Positions 9,225-16,794 of a stretch of DNA of 64,000 nt are shown here, piece after piece. The notes beneath the pieces are model-generated. The model was not told the DNA's origin, did not search any database, and saw only the letters and a program-made list of their open reading frames with translations. The DNA comes from Promicromonospora iranensis. Its GTDB lineage: Bacteria > Actinomycetota > Actinomycetes > Actinomycetales > Cellulomonadaceae. The position numbers and the translations under genes were made by a program. The stretch lies in the NCBI RefSeq assembly GCF_028994775.1, contig NZ_JAJQMN010000002.1, positions 186,001-250,000 on the forward strand, read 5' to 3'. How positions within the stretch are numbered: position 1 is the first letter of the stretch; every line of letters starts with the position of its first letter.

Positions 9225-10094
9225 GTGATACGTGCCACCGCCTCCGACACGACGCCGCAGCCGACGGTGCGTGCTGCCCCGGCACGACGCCCCGCCCTTC
9301 TGGTCCTGCTCGTGCTCCTGCTGACGATGCTCGCCCTGGGAAGCAGCGCCGCCGTCGGGCAGCGGGCCACCGCCGCCAAGTTCTCGAACGACAACATCTG
9401 GGTCAACGCCGACGGCGTCGCCTTCGAGCGGGGCAGCGAGAGCGACGAGGTCGCCTACGTGGTCCGGCCGCCCGGGGAGCGCAGGGGTGGCAGGGCCTTC
9501 TCCCGCGAGCTCACCCGGGACGAGCAGCGCCAGGGCTGGACCTCGTTCTGGGAGGCCTGGCAGGCCTATCCGGACGGCTACTGCGTGGTGTGGGTGGAGG
9601 TCGAGGACGCGAGCAACTGGCACGAGTCGGGGAACAACACCGCGTGCCGGGGCAACCCTCAGCAGGCCCCCACGTCGACACCCACACCAACCCCGACGCC
9701 CCCCAAGGCCGACGAGCCCGCGGAGGGCCAGGCCCCGGCCGCGCCGAAGCCCGCGCGGCCGCCGGCCCCGGTCGCGGAGGACTCGCCGGCGCCCTCCTCG
9801 GCCCCGACGCCCGTCGCGTCGCCCACGCCCCCGACACCGACGCCGGCGCCGACACCCAGCGCGAGCCCGTCACCGTCGCCGTCCGTCTCGGGCACGCCGA
9901 GCCCTTCGCCGTCCCACACGTCCCCCCAGGCGGCGCTCCTGCAGAATCTCCGCGACCAGCAGCAGCCACAGACGCAGGCGGTCGCCGTCCAGCAGGACGA
10001 GATCATCTCGCCGCTCGGCTGGGTGGCCGTGCTGGGCGCCGGCGCGCTGCTCGCCGCCGGCGGCGTGCTGTTGCTCTGGCGACGCCTGACCTGA
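9225..10094 (+). CDS. Secreted or membrane-anchored hypothetical protein with Pro/Thr/Ser-rich stalk
   Basis: 289 aa from a GTG start. It has an N-terminal hydrophobic signal/anchor (about 23-45), a small globular part with two Cys (about 50-145), a long Pro/Thr/Ser/Ala-rich stalk (about 147-235) and a C-terminal hydrophobic helix ending in WRRLT. The overall plan, signal - domain - PT stalk - helix - positive tail, is that of cell-wall surface proteins, but no LPXTG-type sortase motif is present, so it is probably membrane-anchored. The globular part (VNADGVAFERGSES...) is not recognised. Confidence 0.75.
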   Translation: MIRATASDTTPQPTVRAAPARRPALLVLLVLLLTMLALGSSAAVGQRATAAKFSNDNIWVNADGVAFERGSESDEVAYVVRPPGERRGGRAFSRELTRDEQRQGWTSFWEAWQAYPDGYCVVWVEVEDASNWHESGNNTACRGNPQQAPTSTPTPTPTPPKADEPAEGQAPAAPKPARPPAPVAEDSPAPSSAPTPVASPTPPTPTPAPTPSASPSPSPSVSGTPSPSPSHTSPQAALLQNLRDQQQPQTQAVAVQQDEIISPLGWVAVLGAGALLAAGGVLLLWRRLT

Positions 10095-10131
10095 TCTGCT
10101 CGACCGGCACCGTCCAGGGCAGACTGAGCGT

Positions 10132-10710
10132 GTGAGCATTCCCGCAGGCCTCCTGTTGACCCCTGGCGCGGGCGCGAACCGGGACAGCCCGGCCCTCGTC
10201 GCGGTGGAGCAGGCCCTGGCCGACGTCGAACCGCCCCTCCCCGTGCGCCGCGCCGACTTCCCGTACCGCCTGGAGGGCCGCCGGATGCCGGACCGGGCGC
10301 CGGTCGCCGTCGCGCACCTACGGGCGGAGGCCGCCGCGTGGGCGGACGAGCTCGGTGTCGCGACCGACCGGCTGCTCCTCGGCGGGCGGTCGTACGGCGG
10401 ACGGATGTGCTCGATGGCCGTGGCGGAGGGCCTGCCCGCAGCGGGCCTGGTGCTGCTCAGCTATCCGCTGCACCCACCGGGACGGCCCGAGAAGCTCCGC
10501 GTGGAGCACTTCGGGCAGATCGCGGTCCCCACGCTGTTCGTGTCCGGCGACAAGGACCAGTTCGGCACCCCGGAGGAGCTGGCGGAGCACGTTGCGGCGA
10601 TCCCGCGGCCCGTCACGACCGTGACCCTGTCCGGCGCGCACGACATGCGCGGCGTCGCCCGGCAGAAGGAGGTCGCGGACGCGGTGGCGAGCTGGGCCAC
10701 CTCGCTGTGA
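10132..10710 (+). CDS. Alpha/beta hydrolase of the KANL3/Tex30 type
   Basis: A 192-aa compact alpha/beta hydrolase. It begins with the family-typical 'LLLTPGAGANRDSP' oxyanion loop; the nucleophile elbow is GRSYGG (Ser about residue 87), followed by a 'LLSYPLHPPGRPE' strand, an acidic 'SGDKDQFG' turn and the final His in 'GAHDMRG'. Known members are predicted serine hydrolases of unknown substrate, related to dienelactone hydrolases. It starts with GTG, 37 nt after the preceding gene, and is convergent with def. Confidence 0.85.
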   Translation: MSIPAGLLLTPGAGANRDSPALVAVEQALADVEPPLPVRRADFPYRLEGRRMPDRAPVAVAHLRAEAAAWADELGVATDRLLLGGRSYGGRMCSMAVAEGLPAAGLVLLSYPLHPPGRPEKLRVEHFGQIAVPTLFVSGDKDQFGTPEELAEHVAAIPRPVTTVTLSGAHDMRGVARQKEVADAVASWATSL

Positions 10711-10735
10711 ACGCCGAGCGGGTCAGCCGAGCGGG

Positions 10736-11425
10736 TCAGCGGCCGCCGGCGGGCTTCTCGGGGTACTCCGGCGGCGTCTTGTCGAGCTCGATGGCGATCT
10801 CGCGGCGTTCCGCGATGATGTGCGGACGCTCCTCGTCGCGCTGCTCCAGCGCGTCCGCCTGCAGGTCCTCGCTCAGGTGGTCCCAGTAGAGGGTGCCGTC
10901 GAGGTGCTGCGACTCGTGGATGAAGCAGCGCGCCAGGTATCCGGTGCCCGACAGCTGCACCGGCCCGCCGTGCTGGTCCACGCCGCGCACCGTCGCCCGG
11001 CCCGGGCGCTCCAGCGGCTCGTACGCACCGGGCACCGAGAGGCAGCCCTCCTCCTCGGTCTCGGGCTCGGCCTCGGGGTCCGTCTCGAGCACCGGGTTCA
11101 CCACGTGGCCCACGTGGCGGTCGCCCGTCGAGTCGGTGAGGTCGTACACGAACACCCGCAGGTCCACGCCGATCTGGGGGGCCGCGAGGCCCACGCCCTG
11201 CGCCGACTCCATGGTGGCGAACAGGTCGTCGATCAGCCGGGCGAGCTCCGGGGTCGAGAACGCGTCGACCGTCCGGGCCGGGTTGTGCAGCACCGGCTCA
11301 CCGATCTCGGTGATGCGCAGCACGCGGCCGCGGTGCACCTCGGGCGCTGTCGCGGGATATTCCTCGACCGGTTCGCCGAGCAGATAGGTGACGGGCTTGC
11401 GCCGTCGGGCGCGGGTCCATGCCAT
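10736..11425 (-). CDS. def: Peptide deformylase
   Basis: A 229-aa enzyme that removes the N-formyl group from nascent proteins. All three metal/catalytic motifs are visible: GVGLAAPQIG (77-86), EGCLS with metal ligand Cys128, and HESQH (170-174) supplying two His ligands and the catalytic Glu. Most deformylases have Asp where this one has Gln in the last motif (HExDH). The ATG at 11425 is chosen because residues before it match nothing and it faces zapE, with only 23 nt between the two starts. There is an extended N-terminal region of about 40 residues, common in actinobacterial type-I enzymes. Confidence 0.93.
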   Translation of the reverse strand: MAWTRARRRKPVTYLLGEPVEEYPATAPEVHRGRVLRITEIGEPVLHNPARTVDAFSTPELARLIDDLFATMESAQGVGLAAPQIGVDLRVFVYDLTDSTGDRHVGHVVNPVLETDPEAEPETEEEGCLSVPGAYEPLERPGRATVRGVDQHGGPVQLSGTGYLARCFIHESQHLDGTLYWDHLSEDLQADALEQRDEERPHIIAERREIAIELDKTPPEYPEKPAGGR

Positions 11426-11448
11426 GGCACAGAGGGTACCTTCGACGC

Positions 11449-12516
11449 ATGCAGTCCACGCCGATCCGCGACGCCGCGCGCGAGGCGGGGTACGTGCTCG
11501 ACGCCGCACAGCAGGCCGCGGCGGAGCACCTCGAGGGAGTGCTGGACCGGATGCAGGCGGGTCCCGCGAGGCGGCGCCGTGACGGCGCGCACGGCGTCTA
11601 TCTCTGGGGGCCCGTGGGCCGCGGCAAGACCTGGCTCCTGGACCGCTTCCACGGTCTCGCGGGCGGCCCGAGGTTCCACTTCCACGAGTTCTACCGCGCG
11701 CTGCACGCCGAGGTGTGGGCGCGCACAGGCACACCGGACGCGATGGACGGCGCGCTCGACGCGCTCCTCGGCGATACGTCTGTGCTCTGCTTCGACGAGC
11801 TGCACCTGCACGACGCCGGAGACGCCATGCTCCTGTCCCGCGCCCTGCGCAACCTGTTGGCCCGCGGGGTGACGCTTGTCGCGACGTCGAACTACCCGCC
11901 GCAGGGCCTGCTGCCCGACCCGCTGTTCCACGAGCTCGCCGAGCCGCTCATCGCCCTCCTGGAGGCGGAGCTGGATGTCCTGCGCGTCGACGGTCCGGTG
12001 GACTACCGCGAGCTCCGGGTGCCCGACGCCGCGCCGGTCGCTCCGGGCTGGCGCGGTGGAGCCGCCCTCGTACCGGGTTCCGCTCGGCAGCTCGCCGACG
12101 CCGGCCTGGTCCCACCGAGCTCTCGCGAGGCCGTGGCAGTCCCACTTGGCGGCGGCCGGAGCGTGCGGGCGCTCCGGGCGACGGCCGGCGCCGTGTGGTT
12201 CGATTTCGCCGGCCTGTGCGCTGCCCCGATATCGGCGCTGGACATGTTGTCGCTCGCAGAGCGGTACGGGCGGTGGGTGGTGTCCGACGTCGTGCCGTTC
12301 GCCGACTGTCATGTGACCACCCAGCAGCGGTTCGTGAGCCTCGTGGACGTGCTGTACGACCGGGATCTGCCCCTGGTGCTGACGGCGCCGCGGCCGCTCG
12401 ACGAGGTGCTCGCGGTGCCCGTCGGCCGCCCTGCGCCGCCGGACCTCGCCCGTGCCTCCAGCCGCCTGCGGCAGCTGCGGCAGACTGCGCAGATGAGCGG
12501 CACCCGTGATGGGTGA
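11449..12516 (+). CDS. zapE: Cell division protein ZapE (AFG1-like ATPase)
   Basis: A 355-aa AAA+ ATPase of the AFG1/ZapE family, implicated in E. coli in constriction of the Z-ring. The Walker A is GPVGRGKT (about 56-63), followed by the family segment 'FHEFYRALH'; the Walker B is VLCFDELHLHDAGDAM and the sensor 'LVATSNYPP'. The C-terminal half has the typical 'FDFAGLCAAPISALDML' segment. It starts at the ATG at 11449, divergent from def with a 23-nt gap that must hold or overlap both start regions, so leaderless transcription is possible. Confidence 0.9.
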   Translation: MQSTPIRDAAREAGYVLDAAQQAAAEHLEGVLDRMQAGPARRRRDGAHGVYLWGPVGRGKTWLLDRFHGLAGGPRFHFHEFYRALHAEVWARTGTPDAMDGALDALLGDTSVLCFDELHLHDAGDAMLLSRALRNLLARGVTLVATSNYPPQGLLPDPLFHELAEPLIALLEAELDVLRVDGPVDYRELRVPDAAPVAPGWRGGAALVPGSARQLADAGLVPPSSREAVAVPLGGGRSVRALRATAGAVWFDFAGLCAAPISALDMLSLAERYGRWVVSDVVPFADCHVTTQQRFVSLVDVLYDRDLPLVLTAPRPLDEVLAVPVGRPAPPDLARASSRLRQLRQTAQMSGTRDG

Positions 12517-12946
12517 GGCGACTGGCGAGGTGACGGTCCGGGACCGGCTCCGGCGTCGGACCGTACCTGTCCTCGCGGCGGCGGTGACCGTGGCGGCAGG
12601 GCTGTCCGTACGGTCGGTGCTCGGCGGTGACCTCGCGAAGTACGCGGGTGATGCGCTCTACGCGCTGCTGATCTTCTGGCTCGTGCTCGTGGTGGCGCCA
12701 CGTACCCGAGCCTCGACAGCCGCAGCCGTGGCGTTCGGGGTGAGTGTGGCGGTCGAGCTCTTCCAGCTCACCGGTGTCCCCGCCGAGCTCGGCGCGCACA
12801 GCACGCTCGCGCGGATGGTGCTCGGCACCACCTTCAACGCGCCGGACCTGCCGTTCTACGCCGTGGGGGCGGCGCTCGGGTGGGCTCTGCACCGCACCGC
12901 GCGGGGGGTCCGGTCGACGCGGCGGCGCGCCACGGACTCCCGCTAG
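12506..12946 (+). CDS. DUF2809 integral membrane protein
   Basis: A 146-aa protein (GTG at 12506, or ATG at 12509) with four predicted helices. The DUF2809 pattern is clear: 'AKYAGDALYALLIFWLV', 'SVAVELFQLTGVP' and 'ARMVLGTTFNAPDLPFYAVGAALG'. Function unknown. It overlaps zapE by 11 nt, so it is translationally coupled to it. Its stop shares the four bases CTAG with the stop of the TetR gene on the other strand. Confidence 0.85.
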   Translation: MMGEATGEVTVRDRLRRRTVPVLAAAVTVAAGLSVRSVLGGDLAKYAGDALYALLIFWLVLVVAPRTRASTAAAVAFGVSVAVELFQLTGVPAELGAHSTLARMVLGTTFNAPDLPFYAVGAALGWALHRTARGVRSTRRRATDSR

Positions 12947-13548
12947 GCAGAGCCGGCCAGCCCTCGCAGCGCGCGCCGGACGATCGCCCGCACGCCATCG
13001 GGCGTGAGGTCGCCGGACCGCTCGGTCCAACGCCGCGTGACCGGCGCGAAGACCAGATCGACAGCCAGGTCCAGGTCGACGTCGACATCGAGCTGGCCCG
13101 CCGCCTGGGCCCGGCGCAGCCGACGCCGCTTGAGCTCCCGCATGGGCTCGTCCAGCCGCTCGCGGTAGGCCTGGCTCAGCTCCGGGTCCTCGATGATCGC
13201 CGCGGTGAGACCACGCAGGGCGCGGTCGAACGCAGGATCGGCGAACTCCTCGACGGTGGCGACCAGCACGGCCGTCAGGTCCTCCTCGAGGTCACCGGTG
13301 TCGGGGAGGTCTGTCGGCTCCCCCGGCCCGAGCGAACGCTCGAGGACGGCGTCCAGCACCAGGGCGCCCTTGGTGGGCCACCACCGGTAGATCGTCTGCT
13401 TGCCCACACCGGCCCGGGCGGCCACCTTCTCGATGGTCAGCCGCGCGTAACCGAGCTCGGCGACGACGTCGAAGGTCGTGGCGAGGATCGCCGCGCGGGT
13501 GGCGGGGTTGCGACGTCGCCCGGTGGACGCCTGCTGTGCGGTCGGCAT
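12943..13548 (-). CDS. TetR-family transcriptional regulator
   Basis: A 201-aa TetR protein. The N-terminal helix-turn-helix is at about residues 16-62 (TRAAILATTFDVVAELGY, then KVAARAGVGKQTIYRWWPTK), and a TetR_C_11-like ligand domain follows. The ATG at 13548 is chosen because the seven codons before it lie in the divergent promoter. It is divergent from an SDR gene, with a perfect palindrome between them, so repression of that gene and itself is likely. The ligand is unknown. Confidence 0.9.
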   Translation of the reverse strand: MPTAQQASTGRRRNPATRAAILATTFDVVAELGYARLTIEKVAARAGVGKQTIYRWWPTKGALVLDAVLERSLGPGEPTDLPDTGDLEEDLTAVLVATVEEFADPAFDRALRGLTAAIIEDPELSQAYRERLDEPMRELKRRRLRRAQAAGQLDVDVDLDLAVDLVFAPVTRRWTERSGDLTPDGVRAIVRRALRGLAGSA

Positions 13549-13585
13549 GCACGCAGGATATCTCACCAAGACGAGACGTTGCGTA

Positions 13586-13638
13586 TTGACAAACGGATCG
13601 TTCGCCTGTCATGGTTCATTCCGAGACGCACCGTCTCG
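13586..13638 (+). promoter_or_regulatory. Divergent tetR/SDR control region with palindromic operators
   Basis: CGAGACG-CAC-CGTCTCG at 13622-13638 is a perfect 7-bp inverted repeat, 23 nt before the SDR start. A second, smaller palindrome AACG-GAT-CGTT lies at 13592-13602 directly after TTGACA (13586-13591), a good -35 for the SDR gene. TetR dimers bind such palindromes; which of the two is used is not known. Confidence 0.55.
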
Positions 13639-13660
13639 ACAAACTATGAGGGGATCTCCC

Positions 13661-14506
13661 ATGAACGAACCAACCAGCACCCCGCGTCGGCGTACCTGGT
13701 TCATCACCGGGGCCAGCCGTGGTCTGGGCCGCGCGTTCGCCGATGCGGCGTTGGCCGCGGGTGACCAGGTCGCCGCCGTATCGCGCACGATCCGGGACGA
13801 CGACCACCGCGACGGCCTGGTCCAGATCACCGCCGACGTCCGTGACCCGGCGGCGGTCGGCGCGGCCGTCCAGCAGGCCGTCGACGCCTTCGGACGGCTC
13901 GACATCGTGATCAACAACGCCGGGACCCTGTCGTACGGGTTCGTCGAGGAGTTCACCGAGGCGCAGGTCCGCGCCCAGCTCGAGACCAACTTCTTCGGCG
14001 CAGTCTGGGTGACGCAGGCAGTGACCCCGGTGCTCCGCCGGCAGCGGTCGGGCCACCTCATCCAGGTCTCCAGCATCGGCGGCCTGGCCGGCTTCGCGGG
14101 AACCGGCCTGTACAGCGCGAGCAAGTTCGCCCTGGAGGGCCTGAGCGAGGCGGTGGCGCACGAACTCGCCGAGTTCGGCGTCGATGTGACGATCGTCCAG
14201 CCGGGCGGCTACTGGACGGATCTCTACACCGCGATGGACACCGCGACGCCCCTGCCCGAGTACGACGGGCTGCGCGATCGCCTGGCCGCGCAGTTCGCCG
14301 AGAACAGCGTCGACAGCGACCCGAGGCGTGCCGCTGCGGCGATCCTCGAGCTCGTCGCGAGCCCTCGCCCACCGCGCCGGCTGCTCCTCGGCGGCACGGC
14401 GTACGACATCGCGTTCGACGTCACCGACGAACGTCGTCGGACCTGGAAGGAGTGGGAGGCCGTGAGCCGCGCGGCCGAGGAGCCGATCCCGGCGCCGGCG
14501 GGGTAG
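13661..14506 (+). CDS. SDR-family oxidoreductase
   Basis: A 281-aa classical short-chain dehydrogenase. Visible are the TGASRGLG cofactor loop (about 17-24), NNAG (about 85-88), catalytic Ser in 'QVSSIGG', YSASK (about 149-153) and the 'PGGYWTDL' loop. The size and the long C-terminal tail match the subfamily often annotated as SDR oxidoreductase/ketoreductase under divergent TetR control. GAGGGG precedes the ATG by about 8 nt. The substrate is unknown; induction by a TetR ligand that is also the substrate is a common arrangement. Confidence 0.88.
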   Translation: MNEPTSTPRRRTWFITGASRGLGRAFADAALAAGDQVAAVSRTIRDDDHRDGLVQITADVRDPAAVGAAVQQAVDAFGRLDIVINNAGTLSYGFVEEFTEAQVRAQLETNFFGAVWVTQAVTPVLRRQRSGHLIQVSSIGGLAGFAGTGLYSASKFALEGLSEAVAHELAEFGVDVTIVQPGGYWTDLYTAMDTATPLPEYDGLRDRLAAQFAENSVDSDPRRAAAAILELVASPRPPRRLLLGGTAYDIAFDVTDERRRTWKEWEAVSRAAEEPIPAPAG

Positions 14507-14604
14507 CCCGCGTGGCAGGCCCAGGCTCACCTGCGGGCACTGTCACACACAGGGCAGCCGTGTCGTCGGCGGGGCAGTGAACACCCCTGCTCGGAGGAGA
14601 ACGC

Positions 14605-14991
14605 ATGAACATCGCCCTGTGGATCGTTGCCGGACTGCTCGCCGTCGTCTACGTGGGCAGCGGCGGGCTCAAGGTGCTCGCGAGCAAGCAGTGGATCGCC
14701 GGCACCGGGCCTGCCGCCGGCTGGACCGAGGACTTCGGTCCGGCCGCCATCAAGGTCATCGGAGTCCTGGAGGTGCTGGGCGGCCTCGGTCTGGCCCTGC
14801 CCGCCGTGGTCGGCATCGCACCGGACCTGGTACCGGTCGCGGCGCTCGGTCTGGTGATGATCATGGTCGGCGCTGTGGTCACCCGGATCAGCCGGCGCGA
14901 GTACAAGCTCATGCTGCTGGACATGGTCTACGTGGTGCTGCTCGCCTTCGTGGCCTGGGGGCGCTTCGGGCCGGAGGCGTTCGTGGGCTGA
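14605..14991 (+). CDS. DoxX-like integral membrane protein
   Basis: A 128-aa protein with four predicted helices and the DoxX-family features 'GSGGLKVLA' near the N-terminus and 'IKVIGVLEVLGGLGLALP' in the second helix. GGAGG precedes the ATG. The family is linked in mycobacteria to redox stress and membrane quinone chemistry, but this small subfamily is uncharacterised. It lies after the SDR gene and could be part of the same TetR-controlled unit. Confidence 0.82.
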   Translation: MNIALWIVAGLLAVVYVGSGGLKVLASKQWIAGTGPAAGWTEDFGPAAIKVIGVLEVLGGLGLALPAVVGIAPDLVPVAALGLVMIMVGAVVTRISRREYKLMLLDMVYVVLLAFVAWGRFGPEAFVG

Positions 14992-15025
14992 CCTCACGCA
15001 GGCTACTGAGCACCCGCGCCGTCGG

Positions 15026-15886
15026 TCACCGCGTCAGGACGGGATCGATGAACTTCCCGATCGCGGCGAGGAGGTCGGAGAATTGTTCAGGTGCAAGTTC
15101 AGAAAGCCCGTGCTTGCGTCTCCAAGCGATGTACCGAGCCTGTGCGGCCTCGGCAAACACCACCAGGTCGACCGTTTGGGCAAGAGAAGCCAGGACTACG
15201 CCTCGATGCTCGGCGACCGCGTGCAACGACGTCAGGAGTTCGTCCGCATCGACCGCAATGGTCCTACCTATGGTGTACAGGTCCACGAAGTCACGCCAGC
15301 GGGTATTCGTCTCGCCACGCGCCAATGCTGTGACGTATTTCTCGGCGACGATCATCGCGGGCACATAGCCGCGCACGACCACGTCCTGACCGAGCAGCCC
15401 CGGCAGCACGACGTCAACCGCCGGGGGCGCTACAGGGTCACCAGCCGAGAAGTCGAAGGCGATCTTCTGTCTGTCGGTGTGCAGATTGCAGGTCATAGCC
15501 GCGCGAAAGCCGGTGTAGTCCTCGTTCTCGCGAATCTCGGTAATCGTCAACGACTCGACGTCATACGTCAGGCCATCTGGCTCGTCCACTGCGATGACGG
15601 CACGGCAGACCTGACGAACGGTGGCCTCGTCCAGGTTGAGGTCACTCAGCATCGCATCGATGTCCTTGGTTGGCCGGCGCTCGACATACGCCGCCAGGAG
15701 GAAGCCCCCCTTGAGGACGAACTTGTCTCCGTAGACGGTGCGCGTAAGCCTGTGGAGCGTTCGCTCAAGCTTGTAGAGGACGAGCGCCTCGGCGAAGTTG
15801 ACGCCCTCCTCCTTGGCCACCCTCCGCAGCGCGAGATAGGCCACCCTGGCCTGGCCGATGGTGGTTGCCGCCGCACTCTCGGTCAC
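15026..15886 (-). CDS. AbiEii/AbiGii-family nucleotidyltransferase toxin
   Basis: A 286-aa member of the AbiEii toxin family, nucleotidyltransferases that block growth by modifying an RNA target (tRNA acceptor stems in characterised homologues). The core motif is present at about residues 56-75: 'LKGGFLLAAYVERRPTKDID', matching GG/GS-x(10)-DxD; later 'VAEKYVTALARGETNTRWRDFVDL' is the conserved Lys and Arg/Asp region. The start is the GTG at 15886, overlapping the antitoxin stop (GTGA), the standard AbiE arrangement. Base composition is lower in GC than the neighbours, suggesting horizontal acquisition. Confidence 0.9.
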   Translation of the reverse strand: MTESAAATTIGQARVAYLALRRVAKEEGVNFAEALVLYKLERTLHRLTRTVYGDKFVLKGGFLLAAYVERRPTKDIDAMLSDLNLDEATVRQVCRAVIAVDEPDGLTYDVESLTITEIRENEDYTGFRAAMTCNLHTDRQKIAFDFSAGDPVAPPAVDVVLPGLLGQDVVVRGYVPAMIVAEKYVTALARGETNTRWRDFVDLYTIGRTIAVDADELLTSLHAVAEHRGVVLASLAQTVDLVVFAEAAQARYIAWRRKHGLSELAPEQFSDLLAAIGKFIDPVLTR

Positions 15887-16458
15887 GTCAGGATCTCCAG
15901 AGCGGTACGAAGGGGCCCCTCGGCACGAGGCAGCAGATGCGCGATGCGCAGCAGCTCTGATGGGTGGTTTCCGCGTATGACGAGCCAACGGCGCAACGCG
16001 GAGGTCGCTGCCTCATAGCCCTCGTAGCCGCGCATCCGAAAGGCATCGACGATGCTTCGGGCAGGTGAGTAGATCGGAACAGCGACACCACCGATCTGTT
16101 CGTTGCCACGCTCGATGTAGAACGTCGCGGCGTCGAAGGATCGCCATGCAACGCGCGCCGCCAGCAGCGGTCGGTGTGCGCCGCGCGGGAGGGCCAGATC
16201 GTACGCCGCTGGAATGTCATCGACCAGGTCGTACTGGGCAAGGGCGGTCGTGAGGCAGATCGTGGCCCGCGGAGACCTGGTGACGATCTCAATCAAGTCA
16301 GGATCCCCCGCCTCGGCATCCGTCGGCTGATACAACCCTCGCGAGATCTGAGTAACGAGACCGCTGTCCACCCAGGCGCGAAGCGTCCGCGCGTTGATCC
16401 CTCGAGCACGCGCCTCAGCGGTGCGGAACGGACCAGGTCGAGCAAGGAGATCGTGCAC
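15883..16458 (-). CDS. AbiEi-family antitoxin/transcriptional repressor
   Basis: A 191-aa type IV antitoxin. The N-terminal winged helix (about 10-50: 'FRTAEARARGINARTLRAWVDSG' then 'ISRGLYQ') is followed by the AbiEi_4-type domain with 'TICLTTALAQYDL' and 'YSPARSIVDAFR'. AbiEi binds inverted repeats in its promoter and neutralises AbiEii activity. The inverted repeat at 16481-16524 lies just upstream of its ATG. It overlaps the toxin gene by 4 nt. Such modules stabilise mobile elements and give abortive-infection phage defence in some hosts. Confidence 0.9.
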   Translation of the reverse strand: MHDLLARPGPFRTAEARARGINARTLRAWVDSGLVTQISRGLYQPTDAEAGDPDLIEIVTRSPRATICLTTALAQYDLVDDIPAAYDLALPRGAHRPLLAARVAWRSFDAATFYIERGNEQIGGVAVPIYSPARSIVDAFRMRGYEGYEAATSALRRWLVIRGNHPSELLRIAHLLPRAEGPLRTALEILT

Positions 16459-16480
16459 CGGGGCCTTCCTTCAGCAGTCG

Positions 16481-16524
16481 GATCGAACTCTCTACAGATA
16501 ACATTAGATGTAGAGAGTTTGATC
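16481..16524 (-). promoter_or_regulatory. AbiE operator: 16-bp inverted repeat
   Basis: GATCGAACTCTCTACA (16481-16496) and TGTAGAGAGTTTGATC (16509-16524) are inverted copies with one mismatch, separated by 12 AT-rich bases. On the minus strand the spacer reads TAATGT/TTATCT, a possible -10. Placement 23 nt before abiEi and the paired arms fit negative autoregulation by AbiEi, which is established for this family. Confidence 0.75.
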
Positions 16525-16553
16525 CGCAGTTCGGGGGTTGGCGGCACGACACG

Positions 16554-16590
16554 CAGAAGGCCCGGAACCGTCGAGGTTCCGGGCCTTCTG
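16554..16590 (-). terminator. Hairpin terminator after tRNA-Thr
   Basis: CAGAAGGCCCGGAACC, loop GTCGA, GGTTCCGGGCCTTCTG: a perfect 16-bp stem starting 8 nt beyond the 3' end of the tRNA on the minus strand. Confidence 0.85.
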
Positions 16591-16598
16591 CTGGCTGA

Positions 16599-16670
16599 GC
16601 CGCCTGTCAGAATCGAACTGACGACCTTCTCATTACGAGTGAGATGCTCTACCGACTGAGCTAAGGCGGC
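16599..16670 (-). tRNA. tRNA-Thr (anticodon CGT)
   Basis: A 72-nt cloverleaf on the minus strand: acceptor GCCGCCT/AGGCGGC perfect, D arm GCTC/GAGC, anticodon stem TCTCA/TGAGA with loop CTCGTAA (anticodon CGT, reads ACG), variable AGGTC, T arm GTCAG-TTCGATT-CTGAC. The 3' CCA is not encoded. The AbiE module lies just beyond its 3' end. Confidence 0.97.
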
Positions 16671-16715
16671 GTGCGCACCGCGAGCCGGTACGAACCGGAT
16701 CGGTGAGCGGCCCTC

Positions 16716-16745
16716 ACTGTACCCAATGGAGGGCCCAGGTTTCAA
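16716..16745 (-). promoter_or_regulatory. Promoter of tRNA-Thr
   Basis: On the minus strand TTGAAA (16745-16740) and TACAGT (16721-16716) are spaced by 18 nt; the -10 is about 45 nt before the mature tRNA. The -35 lies within a GGTTTC/GAAACC inverted repeat (16738-16754). Confidence 0.5.
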
Positions 16746-16794
16746 AGTGAAACCGTGTGACGTCCTCAACCCGCCGGGTCCAGGCTCCGGAGGG

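Noticed and set aside
14992-16670. A complete integrative element at tRNA-Thr
   Set aside because: No integrase, no relaxase and no direct repeat of the tRNA 3' end could be found at the far side; only the composition and position are suggestive.
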